Below are positions 7,210 through 14,343 of a stretch of 23,650 nucleotides of DNA, piece after piece. The translations under genes and the position numbers were made by a program. Source of the stretch: Gammaproteobacteria bacterium RIFCSPHIGHO2_12_FULL_38_11 (GTDB lineage: Bacteria; Pseudomonadota; Gammaproteobacteria; Coxiellales; Coxiellaceae); NCBI GenBank assembly GCA_001801515.1, contig MGXX01000058.1, forward strand, positions 1 through 23,650, in the 5' to 3' direction. The first letter of the stretch is position 1. Each line of letters starts with the position of its first letter. Under the pieces are notes generated by a model, which saw only the letters and a program-made list of their open reading frames with translations, did not search any database and was not told where the DNA came from.

Positions 7210-8244
7210 ATGTATAATCCACTGGCTATCAATAGTGAGCCAACGCAATTTAATTTTTTTTCTAATTATTCTTTATCAAAGAAAATGAAAATTACGCTTG
7301 CTATTTTTAATGCAATATTATTTTTCACGATTTCAAAAGTGGGTGCAGATAGCGCAAAGAAAATTCAAGCATTAAACACCAATACGGGTGACAATATTTT
7401 ACTAACGTCTGCTATTTTTTCGGCTGTTTATTATGGTGTGTTTTTTTATCTTACATTGGGCATAATGCAACTATATCCAAAAGATAAATTAGAAAAAATA
7501 TTAACATTTTTTGCAATTATATCGGCAAGCGCCTTTTTTACCGCAGGAAAAGAAGGGGCTGAATCACTGGGAATATCTGAGCCAATTGCATTTGCAAATG
7601 GTTTTATTTTATTTTTATTCCGTATTGTTAATTGTGTTGATAGCGCAGTTCAACTGCCATCGCGAACCATTGAGTTAATACAGCGCGTTCAAAACTCAGT
7701 TGATCGACGACACACTACTGCAGAAGTGGTAAGATTATTTTTTGCGCTTATATTGTCATTAGAATATAGCGCTGCTTCAACTGATTCAATGTTTTCAGCC
7801 TTTAGCGCTACTTTTGATTTGTTGGCAATTCCGATGTGCTTAACAAGAACAATTTTTGAATATTTTTTTGCTTCTGTTGGTGCAATTGGTACACTATTTT
7901 TAACCGCATATTGGATGCATCGCGGTATTGCTGAGTGTACATTTGGAAAACATCCCGATGCAGCCCCAACTGACTGCTATATCCTTTTAGCGGTAATATT
8001 ATGTATCCCAACTACTGCCGGTGCGCTGGGTCCAGTGTCAGCAAAAACTGCTGTTATGTTTTCCAAGGGAGGTGAAGGATTAAATTGGGTTACTGTGGGC
8101 GTTGCAGCTGTGTTTTCGTTTATGGGTTATGCACCCGGTGTAGCAGGCATTTTACGTTCCTGCCATTTCAAACCAGCAGAAAAAAATAGGGAGGAAGATC
8201 ACCTCGTCGACAATACTTCTTTAAGAAGTTTTGCTGCTTGCTGA
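7210..8244 (+). CDS. Multi-span membrane protein of unknown function
   Basis: This 344-residue protein has about seven or eight hydrophobic spans, approximately at residues 28-46, 64-90, 95-113, 125-145, 172-190, 200-240 (probably two), 255-285 and 290-312. A polar, charged C-terminal tail of about 25 residues ends in A-A-C. The N-terminus (about 25 residues) is polar, with no signal peptide. There is no transporter signature that I recognise. Proteins of this kind are common as lineage-specific or secreted membrane-targeted proteins in Legionellales, but that is analogy only. AAGAGA at 7198-7203 sits correctly for the ATG at 7210. It runs convergently into the partition operon, with 55 bp between the stop codons. 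Confidence 0.7.
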   Translation: MYNPLAINSEPTQFNFFSNYSLSKKMKITLAIFNAILFFTISKVGADSAKKIQALNTNTGDNILLTSAIFSAVYYGVFFYLTLGIMQLYPKDKLEKILTFFAIISASAFFTAGKEGAESLGISEPIAFANGFILFLFRIVNCVDSAVQLPSRTIELIQRVQNSVDRRHTTAEVVRLFFALILSLEYSAASTDSMFSAFSATFDLLAIPMCLTRTIFEYFFASVGAIGTLFLTAYWMHRGIAECTFGKHPDAAPTDCYILLAVILCIPTTAGALGPVSAKTAVMFSKGGEGLNWVTVGVAAVFSFMGYAPGVAGILRSCHFKPAEKNREEDHLVDNTSLRSFAAC

Positions 8245-8299
8245 TCAGAATAAATTAAATCCGCATTGTTCGATTGCAACATAATGCTGTTATGACTTT

Positions 8300-9187
8300 T
8301 TACAATTTCAATAAGTTATTATCGATTAACTGTGACAAGACGGCAACCGATTCCACTTCCAACTGCAAACGCGCCTTGCCCTCCTTTGTAAAAGCAATTT
8401 TAATATCAGCAGAATATTTGTCTCGTAATTTCTGCTGCCAGACCGTTATTGCTTTTTTCAATTCATTCGTTATTTCAAAATTTATTTTTTGAGACACTTT
8501 ATTTTCAAGCGCATTTTTGACGAGCTCCTCCGTTTGTCGCACAGACAATCCACGCGAGATAATGAACGCAACAATTCCTGTTTGTTTATCTTCCGGTAAG
8601 ACTAAAATCGCTCTGGCATGCCCCATCGAAATTTTTTCTTGAATTAAATAATTTTTAACGTTAACAGGTAAGCGATTTAAACGCAGCATGTTCGTCATAT
8701 GCGAACGGGATTTTCCTATTTTTTCAGCCAATGCATCGTGTGATAATTTAAATTCAATTAATAGTCGCTCATAAGCAGCCGCTTCCTCAATCGGATTCAA
8801 ATTTTCACGCTGTATATTTTCAATCAACCCAAACGCCATCGCAGTAGCATCATCAACCGAACAAATAATCGCTGGGATTGTTAATTTATGAAGCATCTGC
8901 ATCGCACGTAAACGACGCTCACCTGCTAGCAATTCATAATGTGTTTCATTTATTTTTCGCAAAATAATCGGTTGTAATAATCCATGTTGTGAAATACTGG
9001 ATGCCAATTCTAGAATAGCCGATTCGGAAAATAATTTACGCGCTTGAAAAGGCGAAGATTTAATGTGTGTAATGAGAATCGAATTGACACCCTCACTTTT
9101 AGCCCTGACCTCATTGGTTTTTGCCGTCGCCGAAAAAATGGCGTCAAGGCCCATCGCAATGGATGTTCTTAATGGCACTTCATCCAT
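8300..9187 (-). CDS. parB: ParB/Spo0J-type (chromosomal-type) partition protein
   Basis: This 295-residue protein is a canonical CTP-dependent ParB clamp. It has an N-terminal M-G-L-D-A-I-F tag (12-18) of the kind that stimulates ParA, then G-E-R-R-L-R-A (89-95), E-N-I-Q-R-E-N (123-129) and N-P-I-E-E-A (131-136) for CTP and DNA contacts, a helix-turn-helix at about 150-190, and a C-terminal dimerisation segment. It is clearly of the chromosomal class, unlike the second ParB in this operon. Its start overlaps the end of the initiator gene by 8 bp, with AGGTG 4 bp upstream of the ATG. Its expected target is a parS of the TGTTCCACGTGGAACA type; a site matching 15 of 16 positions lies at 15034-15049. 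It has no ParA of its own nearby apart from the plasmid-type one. Confidence 0.93.
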   Translation of the reverse strand: MDEVPLRTSIAMGLDAIFSATAKTNEVRAKSEGVNSILITHIKSSPFQARKLFSESAILELASSISQHGLLQPIILRKINETHYELLAGERRLRAMQMLHKLTIPAIICSVDDATAMAFGLIENIQRENLNPIEEAAAYERLLIEFKLSHDALAEKIGKSRSHMTNMLRLNRLPVNVKNYLIQEKISMGHARAILVLPEDKQTGIVAFIISRGLSVRQTEELVKNALENKVSQKINFEITNELKKAITVWQQKLRDKYSADIKIAFTKEGKARLQLEVESVAVLSQLIDNNLLKL

Positions 9188-10001
9188 AATTCACCTGCTT
9201 ATAAGCTTCTTTTACGCGTGTCACTGTCACAAAAAAATGTTCATCAATACACACATCTGGATTGAGAAATCCAATTTTTACCAATTCAAAAAAAGCATCG
9301 CGCACATTTTCCTTAAAATGTTTTAAGCTTTTTGTTTTAGAGCCGGACAAAGCCATCAATCTTAATAAATGTATTGGCTCAGGCTCTGCATGCGAGGAAT
9401 AAAAAGCATGTAACCATTTTGCCAAAGGTTTTAACTTTTTTCGTTGCTCCCAATGAATTTTAGAATACATTTTTCCCAATTCACTGAATAGCTTCATTAC
9501 CTCAGGTTCTAGCCACACCTTCCAATGGCTCAATTGTTTTTCATTTCTATCATCGTTATGCCATTCAAATTTTCGCACCAATGAAAATCCAATCCCTTTT
9601 TCAAAATGGTGATTATAGATTTCAAGTGTGGTTGCCGACATGCGTGTTAATGATACTTTTAGTCGATCACGATATTGCGTACGTTGTGCCCAGCCAATAT
9701 GAGACAAAAAAGTATAGGGTTTAAATGAAATTTCATTTTTTTGTGCCAGGGCAGCAATATAAACTAATTGTAACCAAACATCTTCATCATCTTGTCGTAA
9801 CTCTTCGCCAGTATATTTAATTTCCGTCGAACGAAATGAGCAAACTTTTTGATTTTTCAAATAGGTTCGGGGGCAATTATGATTGGCGATTGTAAAAAGG
9901 GATGAACGGATCATATCATTCGGAATAATTCGTTTATCATTCGGAATATGAGGTAGCGCGAAGGGTTGATCAGTAACGGCTTCCATAGCAATTGAGTGCA
10001 C
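9180..10001 (-). CDS. trfA: TrfA-family plasmid replication initiator
   Basis: This 273-residue protein matches the TrfA initiators of IncP-type plasmids. The diagnostic segment Y-T-G-E-E-L-R-Q-D-D-E-D-V-W-L-Q-L spans 63-79, preceded by R-S-S-L-F-T (32-37) and a K-N-Q-K-V strand, as in TrfA. The rest is two winged-helix-like domains with many aromatic and basic residues, as expected for iteron binding. It should bind the iterons at 12384-12468 and, with host DnaA at 12482-12498, open the origin. The start is a GTG with AGGAG 9 bp upstream, lying 3 bp after the stop of the preceding parB. It overlaps the next parB by 8 bp. It looks intact. Confidence 0.9.
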   Translation of the reverse strand: MHSIAMEAVTDQPFALPHIPNDKRIIPNDMIRSSLFTIANHNCPRTYLKNQKVCSFRSTEIKYTGEELRQDDEDVWLQLVYIAALAQKNEISFKPYTFLSHIGWAQRTQYRDRLKVSLTRMSATTLEIYNHHFEKGIGFSLVRKFEWHNDDRNEKQLSHWKVWLEPEVMKLFSELGKMYSKIHWEQRKKLKPLAKWLHAFYSSHAEPEPIHLLRLMALSGSKTKSLKHFKENVRDAFFELVKIGFLNPDVCIDEHFFVTVTRVKEAYKQVNYG

Positions 10002-10004
10002 TGA

Positions 10005-11030
10005 TTACTGCTCCTGTTGCAAATACATTTTTAAAAAATCGCCAAATTTCGAATGAAATATTTCTAATTCTGCAGCATTAATATGTTGTCGTTGAATTAA
10101 AAGTGATACATCTCCCGTATTTTGCAATACTGTTTTAAATATTAATTCACCCGATGTATTTCTTTTTTCAAATGATGACTGAATTAATTTTTGTTTTCGA
10201 ACACCCGGTAATAAAAAACTTTGGATGTGTTTATCTAAAGTAGAAGTTGTGATTGATTGATCGCTAATTTTAGGTGCTAAATGTATTAACACATCGAGTA
10301 TTTCTTTGTCTTTTGAAAGTGCGGCTAATTTTGTTACCATTTTTTTTGATAAATTTTTAAAATTGCTTATCCCTTCGCGCAATAATTCTGGCACGCGCAA
10401 ATAAGCCATCAAATCATTCAATGCCTGTTTACTAATGCAAAGAAATTTACTGAGTTCTGCCTCATTTTTATAAATGCCACCATCAATTTGTGCACGATAA
10501 CTCATTGCTCTGGCATAATCGCTTAATTCTTTGCGATTTTCATTTTCTTCTTTCTGAAACAAGGATGCTTGCTGATCACTGACGTCTTTGCAAATAGCAA
10601 GTAATTTTATTCCTGCTATTTGCGCAGCCCGCCACCGACGATTACCAAAAATAATTTCATATTTATGATGATTATTTTTCCTGTTTTCACGTACTAAAAT
10701 TGGTTCTTGTTGACCATGAACTTTTAATGATTCAGCCAAGGCATGAATATCGCCCAGTTCATCTGAAGGCCTGTCTGAAAACGCCCACAATACGCAATCA
10801 TCGGGATTAACTGTAATTAACTGATCGTTACTACTTACTTTTTCAGTGCTAAAGGTATTTTGTTCGACAAACGCTTTTGTATAGGAATTCATAATATTGG
10901 CTTTTGTTGTTTCAACTGCCTCTTTATCCCATAAATTTGCATCCGATGATATCCGTGTTTCTGCTAAGACAGGTACTTCGGTGAAATCTAACAACGCTGC
11001 CATCGCTGATTGTGGTTTTTTTCGAGACAT
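10005..11030 (-). CDS. Plasmid-type ParB/RepB partition protein
   Basis: This 341-residue protein belongs to the ParB/RepB superfamily but is divergent from the second ParB downstream. After a long N-terminal extension (about 90 residues) come I-H-A-L-A-E-S-L (95-102), G-N-R-R-W-R-A-A (129-136, the CTP-binding signature) and E-N-E-N-R-K-E-L-S-D-Y-A-R-A (162-175), then a helix-turn-helix (about 188-215) and a basic C-terminal region. Its ATG overlaps the parA stop (TAATG), so the two are translationally coupled, as in plasmid parAB loci. It would bind centromere sites that load ParA; the five TCCGGACCTCCGGA sites upstream of parA are the best candidates. The gene is intact. Confidence 0.9.
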   Translation of the reverse strand: MSRKKPQSAMAALLDFTEVPVLAETRISSDANLWDKEAVETTKANIMNSYTKAFVEQNTFSTEKVSSNDQLITVNPDDCVLWAFSDRPSDELGDIHALAESLKVHGQQEPILVRENRKNNHHKYEIIFGNRRWRAAQIAGIKLLAICKDVSDQQASLFQKEENENRKELSDYARAMSYRAQIDGGIYKNEAELSKFLCISKQALNDLMAYLRVPELLREGISNFKNLSKKMVTKLAALSKDKEILDVLIHLAPKISDQSITTSTLDKHIQSFLLPGVRKQKLIQSSFEKRNTSGELIFKTVLQNTGDVSLLIQRQHINAAELEIFHSKFGDFLKMYLQQEQ

Positions 11031-12226
11031 TAGCTAACCTCACTGTAATCCGTTACTGTTTTACTTATTTTTTCAGCTGAGTTCCAAACCATCTTTAACA
11101 ATAATTCTAATTCTTCTGTCACTTGATTTGCATGATCTGTTGCGCGTTTAAATGTTTTCTTATCATTCGGGTGCGGTTCCACTTCATAAATTGTTTTCAT
11201 ATCTGCGGAGGCTTTTGATACCGCTTCAGTTTCAATCATATAATTTGTCATAACTGATGAACCAAATACTTGACGAATTGCGCCTTCCATTGTTTTTGCT
11301 TGCATTGATGATGGTTTATGTCGACTAATTAACAAGCGAACAAATTGATAATCAATTGGTGGTAAACGATTTAAAGATTCTTGCGCCATATTTAAAAATT
11401 GAATGGTACTGCAATAATCTACTTCAGAAGGCAACAAGGGAATCATTAATCCATTAACGGAAAACAAAACATTTAAAGTAATAAATCCCAATGAAGGCGG
11501 GGTATCAATAATGATCACATCATAATTAGAGGCAACTTTATCCACACTGTTTTTAAGACGCGTGTAAAATGGCAACACTTCACCTGTTTTTTGTCGGTGT
11601 TGATAAATTTGATTGGGAATAATCATTTCCGCATTGTAAAGCGTTAGGTTTGCCGGAATTAGATCTAATCCATCCCAATGGGTTTTGATAATGCAATTGG
11701 CTATTTCATCTGATTCACCGATCAATACATTCAATAATGTTTGATCTGATTTCACATGTAAATCGGGAATTAACCCGCCGCCTTGATGAGTGGAGGTTCC
11801 TTGACTATCGCCATCGATCAATAATACTTTGTAACCTTTAAGTGCGAGTGATTGCGATAAGGTTAATGAGGTAAACGATTTTCCCACCCCCCCTTTAAAA
11901 TTAACAATGCCAATCATAGTAGGATTTGTATTTGCGGGTTTTGATGGGCGCAGCTTAAAAAGTTCTCTAATTTCATTAATTTCTTTTAAACTGTAAACGC
12001 GTTCAATACGCTTTCCATTTTGAATTTTTTGAGGTGCTTTGATTTTTCCGGATTCTTCAAGATTACGTAATGTTTGTGGTGTTCTACCAATCATGGCAGC
12101 AGCATCAGAAATACCCCATTGTTTTAATATTTTAACATCATGTGGTGTAACAGCACTTTTTCGAAGAATTTCAAGAGATCGTGAACCTTTAGCATAAAGT
12201 TCTTGTAGTATACTATTTGCAGACAT
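11030..12226 (-). CDS. parA: Type Ia plasmid partition ATPase ParA
   Basis: This 398-residue ATPase pulls ParB-centromere complexes over the nucleoid. It has the long type Ia form: an N-terminal DNA-binding part with a MerR-like helix-turn-helix (I-S-D-A-A-A-M-I-G-R-T-P-Q-T-L, 39-53), then the deviant Walker A K-G-G-V-G-K-S (111-117), D-G-D-S-Q-G (138-143) and I-I-I-D-T-P-P (238-244). Proteins of this type repress their own promoter, and a 50-bp palindrome lies just upstream at 12298-12347. I chose the ATG at 12226, which has AAGGAA 7-8 bp upstream. The in-frame ATG 66 bp further up lies in the -35 promoter element and has no ribosome binding site. It is the first gene of the four-gene operon. 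Confidence 0.93.
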   Translation of the reverse strand: MSANSILQELYAKGSRSLEILRKSAVTPHDVKILKQWGISDAAAMIGRTPQTLRNLEESGKIKAPQKIQNGKRIERVYSLKEINEIRELFKLRPSKPANTNPTMIGIVNFKGGVGKSFTSLTLSQSLALKGYKVLLIDGDSQGTSTHQGGGLIPDLHVKSDQTLLNVLIGESDEIANCIIKTHWDGLDLIPANLTLYNAEMIIPNQIYQHRQKTGEVLPFYTRLKNSVDKVASNYDVIIIDTPPSLGFITLNVLFSVNGLMIPLLPSEVDYCSTIQFLNMAQESLNRLPPIDYQFVRLLISRHKPSSMQAKTMEGAIRQVFGSSVMTNYMIETEAVSKASADMKTIYEVEPHPNDKKTFKRATDHANQVTEELELLLKMVWNSAEKISKTVTDYSEVS

Positions 12227-12263
12227 CAGTACTTCCTTTTGCCAATTCCGTTTGATTAAACTT

Positions 12264-12292
12264 AAAATAACAAAATTTATAAATATTTGCAA
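12264..12292 (-). promoter_or_regulatory. Predicted sigma70 promoter of the parA operon
   Basis: On the minus strand TTGCAA (12287-12292) and TATTTT (12264-12269) are separated by exactly 17 bp. The -10 element ends 37 bp upstream of the chosen parA ATG. This is a good position for the only visible promoter of the parA-parB-trfA-parB operon. Confidence 0.5.
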
Positions 12293-12297
12293 ATAAT

Positions 12298-12347
12298 TAT
12301 CCTGTGAATATGTGGGCGCATGCTTGCGTCCACATATTCACAGGATA
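12298..12347. promoter_or_regulatory. 50-bp palindrome upstream of the parA promoter (candidate operator)
   Basis: Arms of 23 bp (12298-12320 and 12325-12347, starting TATCCTGTGAATATGTGG) are inverted copies with one mismatch around the 4-bp loop TGCT. The site begins 6 bp beyond the predicted -35 element. Type Ia ParA proteins autorepress through such operators, so it is the natural target for the ParA N-terminal domain. It might instead serve ParB or TrfA, or form a hairpin. Confidence 0.65.
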
Positions 12348-12383
12348 GTTAATTACAGTTAGTTAGTTATACTAGTTATATAT

Positions 12384-12468
12384 GGTCGGTCAGAATGTAG
12401 TGCTTTGCCGGTCAGAATGTAATATTTGGTCGGTCAGAATGTAATAATAGGGTCGATCAGAATGTAAT
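12384..12468 (+). repeat. Four iterons of the replication origin
   Basis: The unit GGTCGGTCAGAATGTAAT is repeated four times in direct orientation, with the core TCAGAATGTA at 12390, 12412, 12434 and 12457. The period is therefore 22, 22 and 23 bp, two helical turns, placing all copies on the same DNA face. Copies 1, 2 and 4 differ from the consensus at one or two positions. Direct iterons next to an AT-rich stretch and DnaA boxes define a theta-type origin, here served by the TrfA-family protein at 9180-10001. Confidence 0.88.
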
Positions 12469-12481
12469 GATTTTTAAATTT

Positions 12482-12498
12482 TTATGCACATATCCACA
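12482..12498 (+). promoter_or_regulatory. Two adjoining DnaA boxes of the origin
   Basis: TTATGCACA (12482-12490) matches the DnaA box consensus TTATNCACA exactly, and ATATCCACA (12490-12498) differs from it at one base. They follow the iterons after an AT-rich stretch (12469-12481), the usual order iterons - AT-rich - DnaA boxes in iteron plasmids. Confidence 0.65.
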
Positions 12499-12511
12499 GG
12501 GTTTTTTTATG

Positions 12512-12680
12512 CCTATCCGGTTGTAACATTCCAATATTGCGAAGGCTAATGTCCATTTCTTTTTACGCGCGAAAAATGCGCCATCCATGGCGCGGTCCCG
12601 AAACATCTTTTGTTTCTACGCGCTTCAAAAGAGACGGGAACATCAGCCTTATTCGCAATATTATGTTACAACCGAATAGC
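12512..12680. mobile_element. 169-bp imperfect inverted-repeat element inside the origin region
   Basis: The outer ends (CCTATCCGGTTGTAACAT at 12512-12529 and its inverted counterpart at 12662-12680) pair well. The symmetry continues inward with small gaps through AATATTGCGA, AGGCTAATGT and the T-rich segment. At the centre-left GCGCCAT/ATGGCGC (12578-12593) forms a separate perfect hairpin. No coding frame is present. It could be a second MITE-like family, unrelated in its ends to the one at 5771-5942, or a structured part of the origin. Confidence 0.65.
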
Positions 12681-12692
12681 TAGGTTTTTTTG

Positions 12693-12706
12693 TCCGGAGG
12701 TCCGGA
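12693..12706 (-). repeat. 14-bp candidate centromere site, copy 1
   Basis: TCCGGAGGTCCGGA, the reverse complement of the copies at 12923, 13337 and 13401. It consists of two TCCGGA palindromes separated by 2 bp. Confidence 0.75.
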
Positions 12707-12922
12707 TAAGGAATATGTTTCTTAGTCCAAAGTCTCAGAACATTCGTCTCAAATTAAGGCAATTTTAATCTGCATGCAATGCATGATGTTTTATTTTTTT
12801 GCAGTGGAGAATAAATGCTGAAATCACGTTGCTAGTACGCGAGAAATTCTCGCCGGGTTTTTTGCTACCAATTCATGTTCCCAGGCACTGTTGTTGCCCG
12901 AAGCTTTATTTAAATATATTTA

Positions 12923-12936
12923 TCCGGACCTCCGGA
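12923..12936 (+). repeat. 14-bp candidate centromere site, copy 2
   Basis: TCCGGACCTCCGGA, identical to the copies at 13337 and 13401 and inverted relative to 12693 and 12987. A GACCGACCAAT sequence related to the iteron core follows at 12958. Confidence 0.75.
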
Positions 12937-12986
12937 CGATATTTAAAGTTACATATTGACCGACCAATCCATTTTGATTTATTGTG

Positions 12987-13000
12987 TCCGGAGGTCCGGA
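12987..13000 (-). repeat. 14-bp candidate centromere site, copy 3
   Basis: TCCGGAGGTCCGGA with flanking TG, the same orientation and flanks (TGTCCGGA...) as copy 1 at 12693. Confidence 0.75.
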
Positions 13001-13179
13001 TAATTTGTCTGCTTTAAATTTCAAAGTGATATAAGAGGAAGGTGATGGTGTGATATTCTAATCGCTAACACCATTATTTTTCATTAAATTAAATGCTCGT
13101 TCGGATTGATGTTTGCAGATTCATTGTTATTTTCATTAATAAAGCGTGATAAGCTAATTTTTTTGCATTAGTAAATAAA

Positions 13180-13234
13180 TACGGAAGCCTGCACGCCTTA
13201 TACTGGGTGGCGAAGAATTCCGTAAGATTTTTTT
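13180..13234 (+). ncRNA. Hairpin with T-run: terminator or small regulatory RNA
   Basis: TACGGAA (13180-13186) pairs with TTCCGTA (13218-13224). An inner CGCC/GGCG stem is possible at 13195-13198 and 13209-13212, and seven T follow at 13227-13233. AAGCCT at 13185-13190 could alternatively pair with AGGCTT at 13251-13256, itself followed by more T. No gene ends nearby on the plus strand, so this may end a short RNA of the origin region, such as a copy-number antisense RNA. Product and promoter are unknown. Confidence 0.35.
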
Positions 13235-13336
13235 CACCCGCTAACGTAGAGGCTTTTTTAATAATTCACTAGCCTACAATATAATTTTTTAAGTTAATGG
13301 CAATGAGAGTAATTGCGCGCAATCTTTCAGAAACTG

Positions 13337-13350
13337 TCCGGACCTCCGGA
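13337..13350 (+). repeat. 14-bp candidate centromere site, copy 4
   Basis: TCCGGACCTCCGGA with the best extended symmetry of the set: CTGTCCGGA-CC-TCCGGACAG is a perfect inverted repeat around the central CC. Confidence 0.75.
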
Positions 13351-13400
13351 CAGTGCATAATTTAGAGAGTTATCGACTAGCGTTGCTCGCTTATATCGTG

Positions 13401-13414
13401 TCCGGACCTCCGGA
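13401..13414 (+). repeat. 14-bp candidate centromere site, copy 5
   Basis: TCCGGACCTCCGGA flanked by TG and CA, spaced 64 bp from copy 4. A GACCGGCCATG sequence, partly like the iteron core on the other strand, follows at 13431. Confidence 0.75.
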
Positions 13415-13487
13415 CAAGTAATTACATAATGACCGGCCATGAAATAATGATTTTTTATAATGCATTGAAAAATAATAATTTTTACAC

Positions 13488-13602
13488 GTATTTTTGATTA
13501 TAAATTGTTCGACAGGAGTTATCAAGGGTATTTTTGACAGGGTATTTTTGATCATTTCCGATTACTATATCTCTCAAATGTTCCACGTATTATCAAGGGT
13601 AT
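13488..13602 (+). repeat. Cluster of short direct repeats at the edge of the origin region
   Basis: GTATTTTTGA occurs three times (13488-13497, 13528-13537, 13542-13551), and TTATCAAGGGTAT occurs twice (13519-13531 and 13590-13602, spacing 71 bp). The second pair brackets the inner copy of the 36-bp repeat. No gene is here. The cluster looks like recombination debris or further protein binding sites. Confidence 0.5.
13552..13587 (+). repeat. 36-bp direct repeat, inner copy with half parS
   Basis: It matches 15007-15042 at 33 of 36 positions; the core CTATATCTCTCAAATGTTCC is identical. It ends in TGTTCCACG (13579-13587), followed by T: the left half of a parS whose right half is absent here (TATTATC follows). 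The two copies bracket the ParDE and HicAB modules. Confidence 0.8.
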
Positions 13603-13699
13603 CGTGAAATTTGAACAAAAATATTTTTTGTTTAATGTCAAAGATTGCTATTTTATGCTATAGTTTGACATACGAGATTAATGACTTTTCGAGGTGCCT

Positions 13700-13963
13700 A
13701 TGAATGTTTCACTAACGCCCGAACTTGAAAAATATGTTCACGACAAGGTGAATGGCGGTATGTATACCTCTGCCAGTGAAGTAGTAAGAGAATCATTACG
13801 CATCATGCACAGCTATGAAGATTTACAGCAAAAGCGTATCGCTGAACTGAATGACGCAATTGGAATTGGCATGAGGCAATTACAAGTTGGCCAAAAAATT
13901 GAAGGCAAGGTCAGCCGTCAAAAAATGAAAGCAAAAATTGATTTGATCGCTAAAGGAAAATAA
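13700..13963 (+). CDS. parD: ParD-family antitoxin
   Basis: This 87-residue protein has the typical ParD ribbon-helix-helix: M-N-V-S-L-T-P-E-L-E strand and helix (1-10), then G-G-M-Y-T-S-A-S-E-V-V-R-E-S-L-R (about 19-34), which dimerises and binds the operator. The C-terminal charged helix would mask the toxin. An alternative in-frame GTG at 13694 overlaps the ribosome binding site itself (GAGGTG at 13691), so the ATG at 13700, 5 bp after GAGG, is the better start. It is coupled to the ParE-like toxin (TAATG overlap). With HicAB it forms the cargo between the two 36-bp repeats. Confidence 0.88.
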   Translation: MNVSLTPELEKYVHDKVNGGMYTSASEVVRESLRIMHSYEDLQQKRIAELNDAIGIGMRQLQVGQKIEGKVSRQKMKAKIDLIAKGK

Positions 13964-14256
13964 TGAGCGCATCTTACTTTATATCGCCCATCGCGGAGCA
14001 AGATATTGATGAGGCAATCACCTATCTTGCAAAAGAAAACCCAAAAGCAGCGCATGATTTTGTAGATGCATTGTATGATTCATTTGAAAAATTAGCCGAT
14101 AACCCGATGCTTGGGCATTCGCGTGAAGATCTTACAAAACACGCCGTTCGGTTCTGGACATTCAAATGGCATTACTTGATAATCTACAAACTGAGTAAAC
14201 CAATCGAAATTGTGCGCGTTTTAAGTGGCTATCGCGACATTGCAAATACGCTATAA
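13963..14256 (+). CDS. parE: ParE/RelE-superfamily toxin
   Basis: This 97-residue toxin follows parD with its ATG overlapping the parD stop. The sequence has the ParE pattern: N-terminal beta strand with I-S-P-I-A-E-Q-D-I-D-E-A-I-T-Y-L, two helices with A-A-H-D-F-V-D-A-L and F-E-K-L-A-D-N-P-M-L-G, then strands with R-F-W-T-F-K-W-H-Y-L-I-I-Y and a C-terminal V-R-V-L-S-G-Y-R-D-I. ParE toxins poison DNA gyrase, but close relatives of the same fold are ribosome-dependent nucleases, so the target is inferred from the ParD partner. It appears complete. Confidence 0.88.
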   Translation: MSASYFISPIAEQDIDEAITYLAKENPKAAHDFVDALYDSFEKLADNPMLGHSREDLTKHAVRFWTFKWHYLIIYKLSKPIEIVRVLSGYRDIANTL

Positions 14257-14343
14257 GCATTGTCACATCTATCTTAATGATTTTACATCAAATTTTAATA
14301 ATCTCCGTATTGATTAAATCTGAATGATCACATAGATCTAGTT

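Larger units (their letters stand above)
12227..13699. other. Non-coding origin and centromere region
   Basis: This stretch of nearly 1.5 kb has no convincing gene. In order it holds the parA promoter and palindromic operator, four iterons, two DnaA boxes, a 169-bp inverted-repeat element, five TCCGGACCTCCGGA sites (12693-13414), a hairpin with T-run (13180-13234), and a cluster of short repeats including a half parS (13488-13602). The one open frame of some length (12799-13017) runs through two of the 14-bp sites and does not look like a protein. Confidence 0.8.

Noticed and set aside
7106..7288. Open frame of 60 codons overlapping the membrane-protein start
   Set aside because: It lacks a ribosome binding site and overlaps a better-supported gene start at 7210 in another frame.
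8281..8298. CATAA/TTATG hairpin with T-run between the membrane-protein gene and parB, considered as a terminator
   Set aside because: The stem is only five A/T-rich pairs, too weak to call.
12799..13017. Open frame of 72 codons in the origin region
   Set aside because: It passes through two of the 14-bp TCCGGA sites, has no ribosome binding site and has no protein-like pattern.
12384..13414. Repeats considered as a CRISPR array
   Set aside because: The iterons are about 18 bp with almost no spacers, and the 14-bp sites are irregularly spaced and in both orientations; no cas genes are present.
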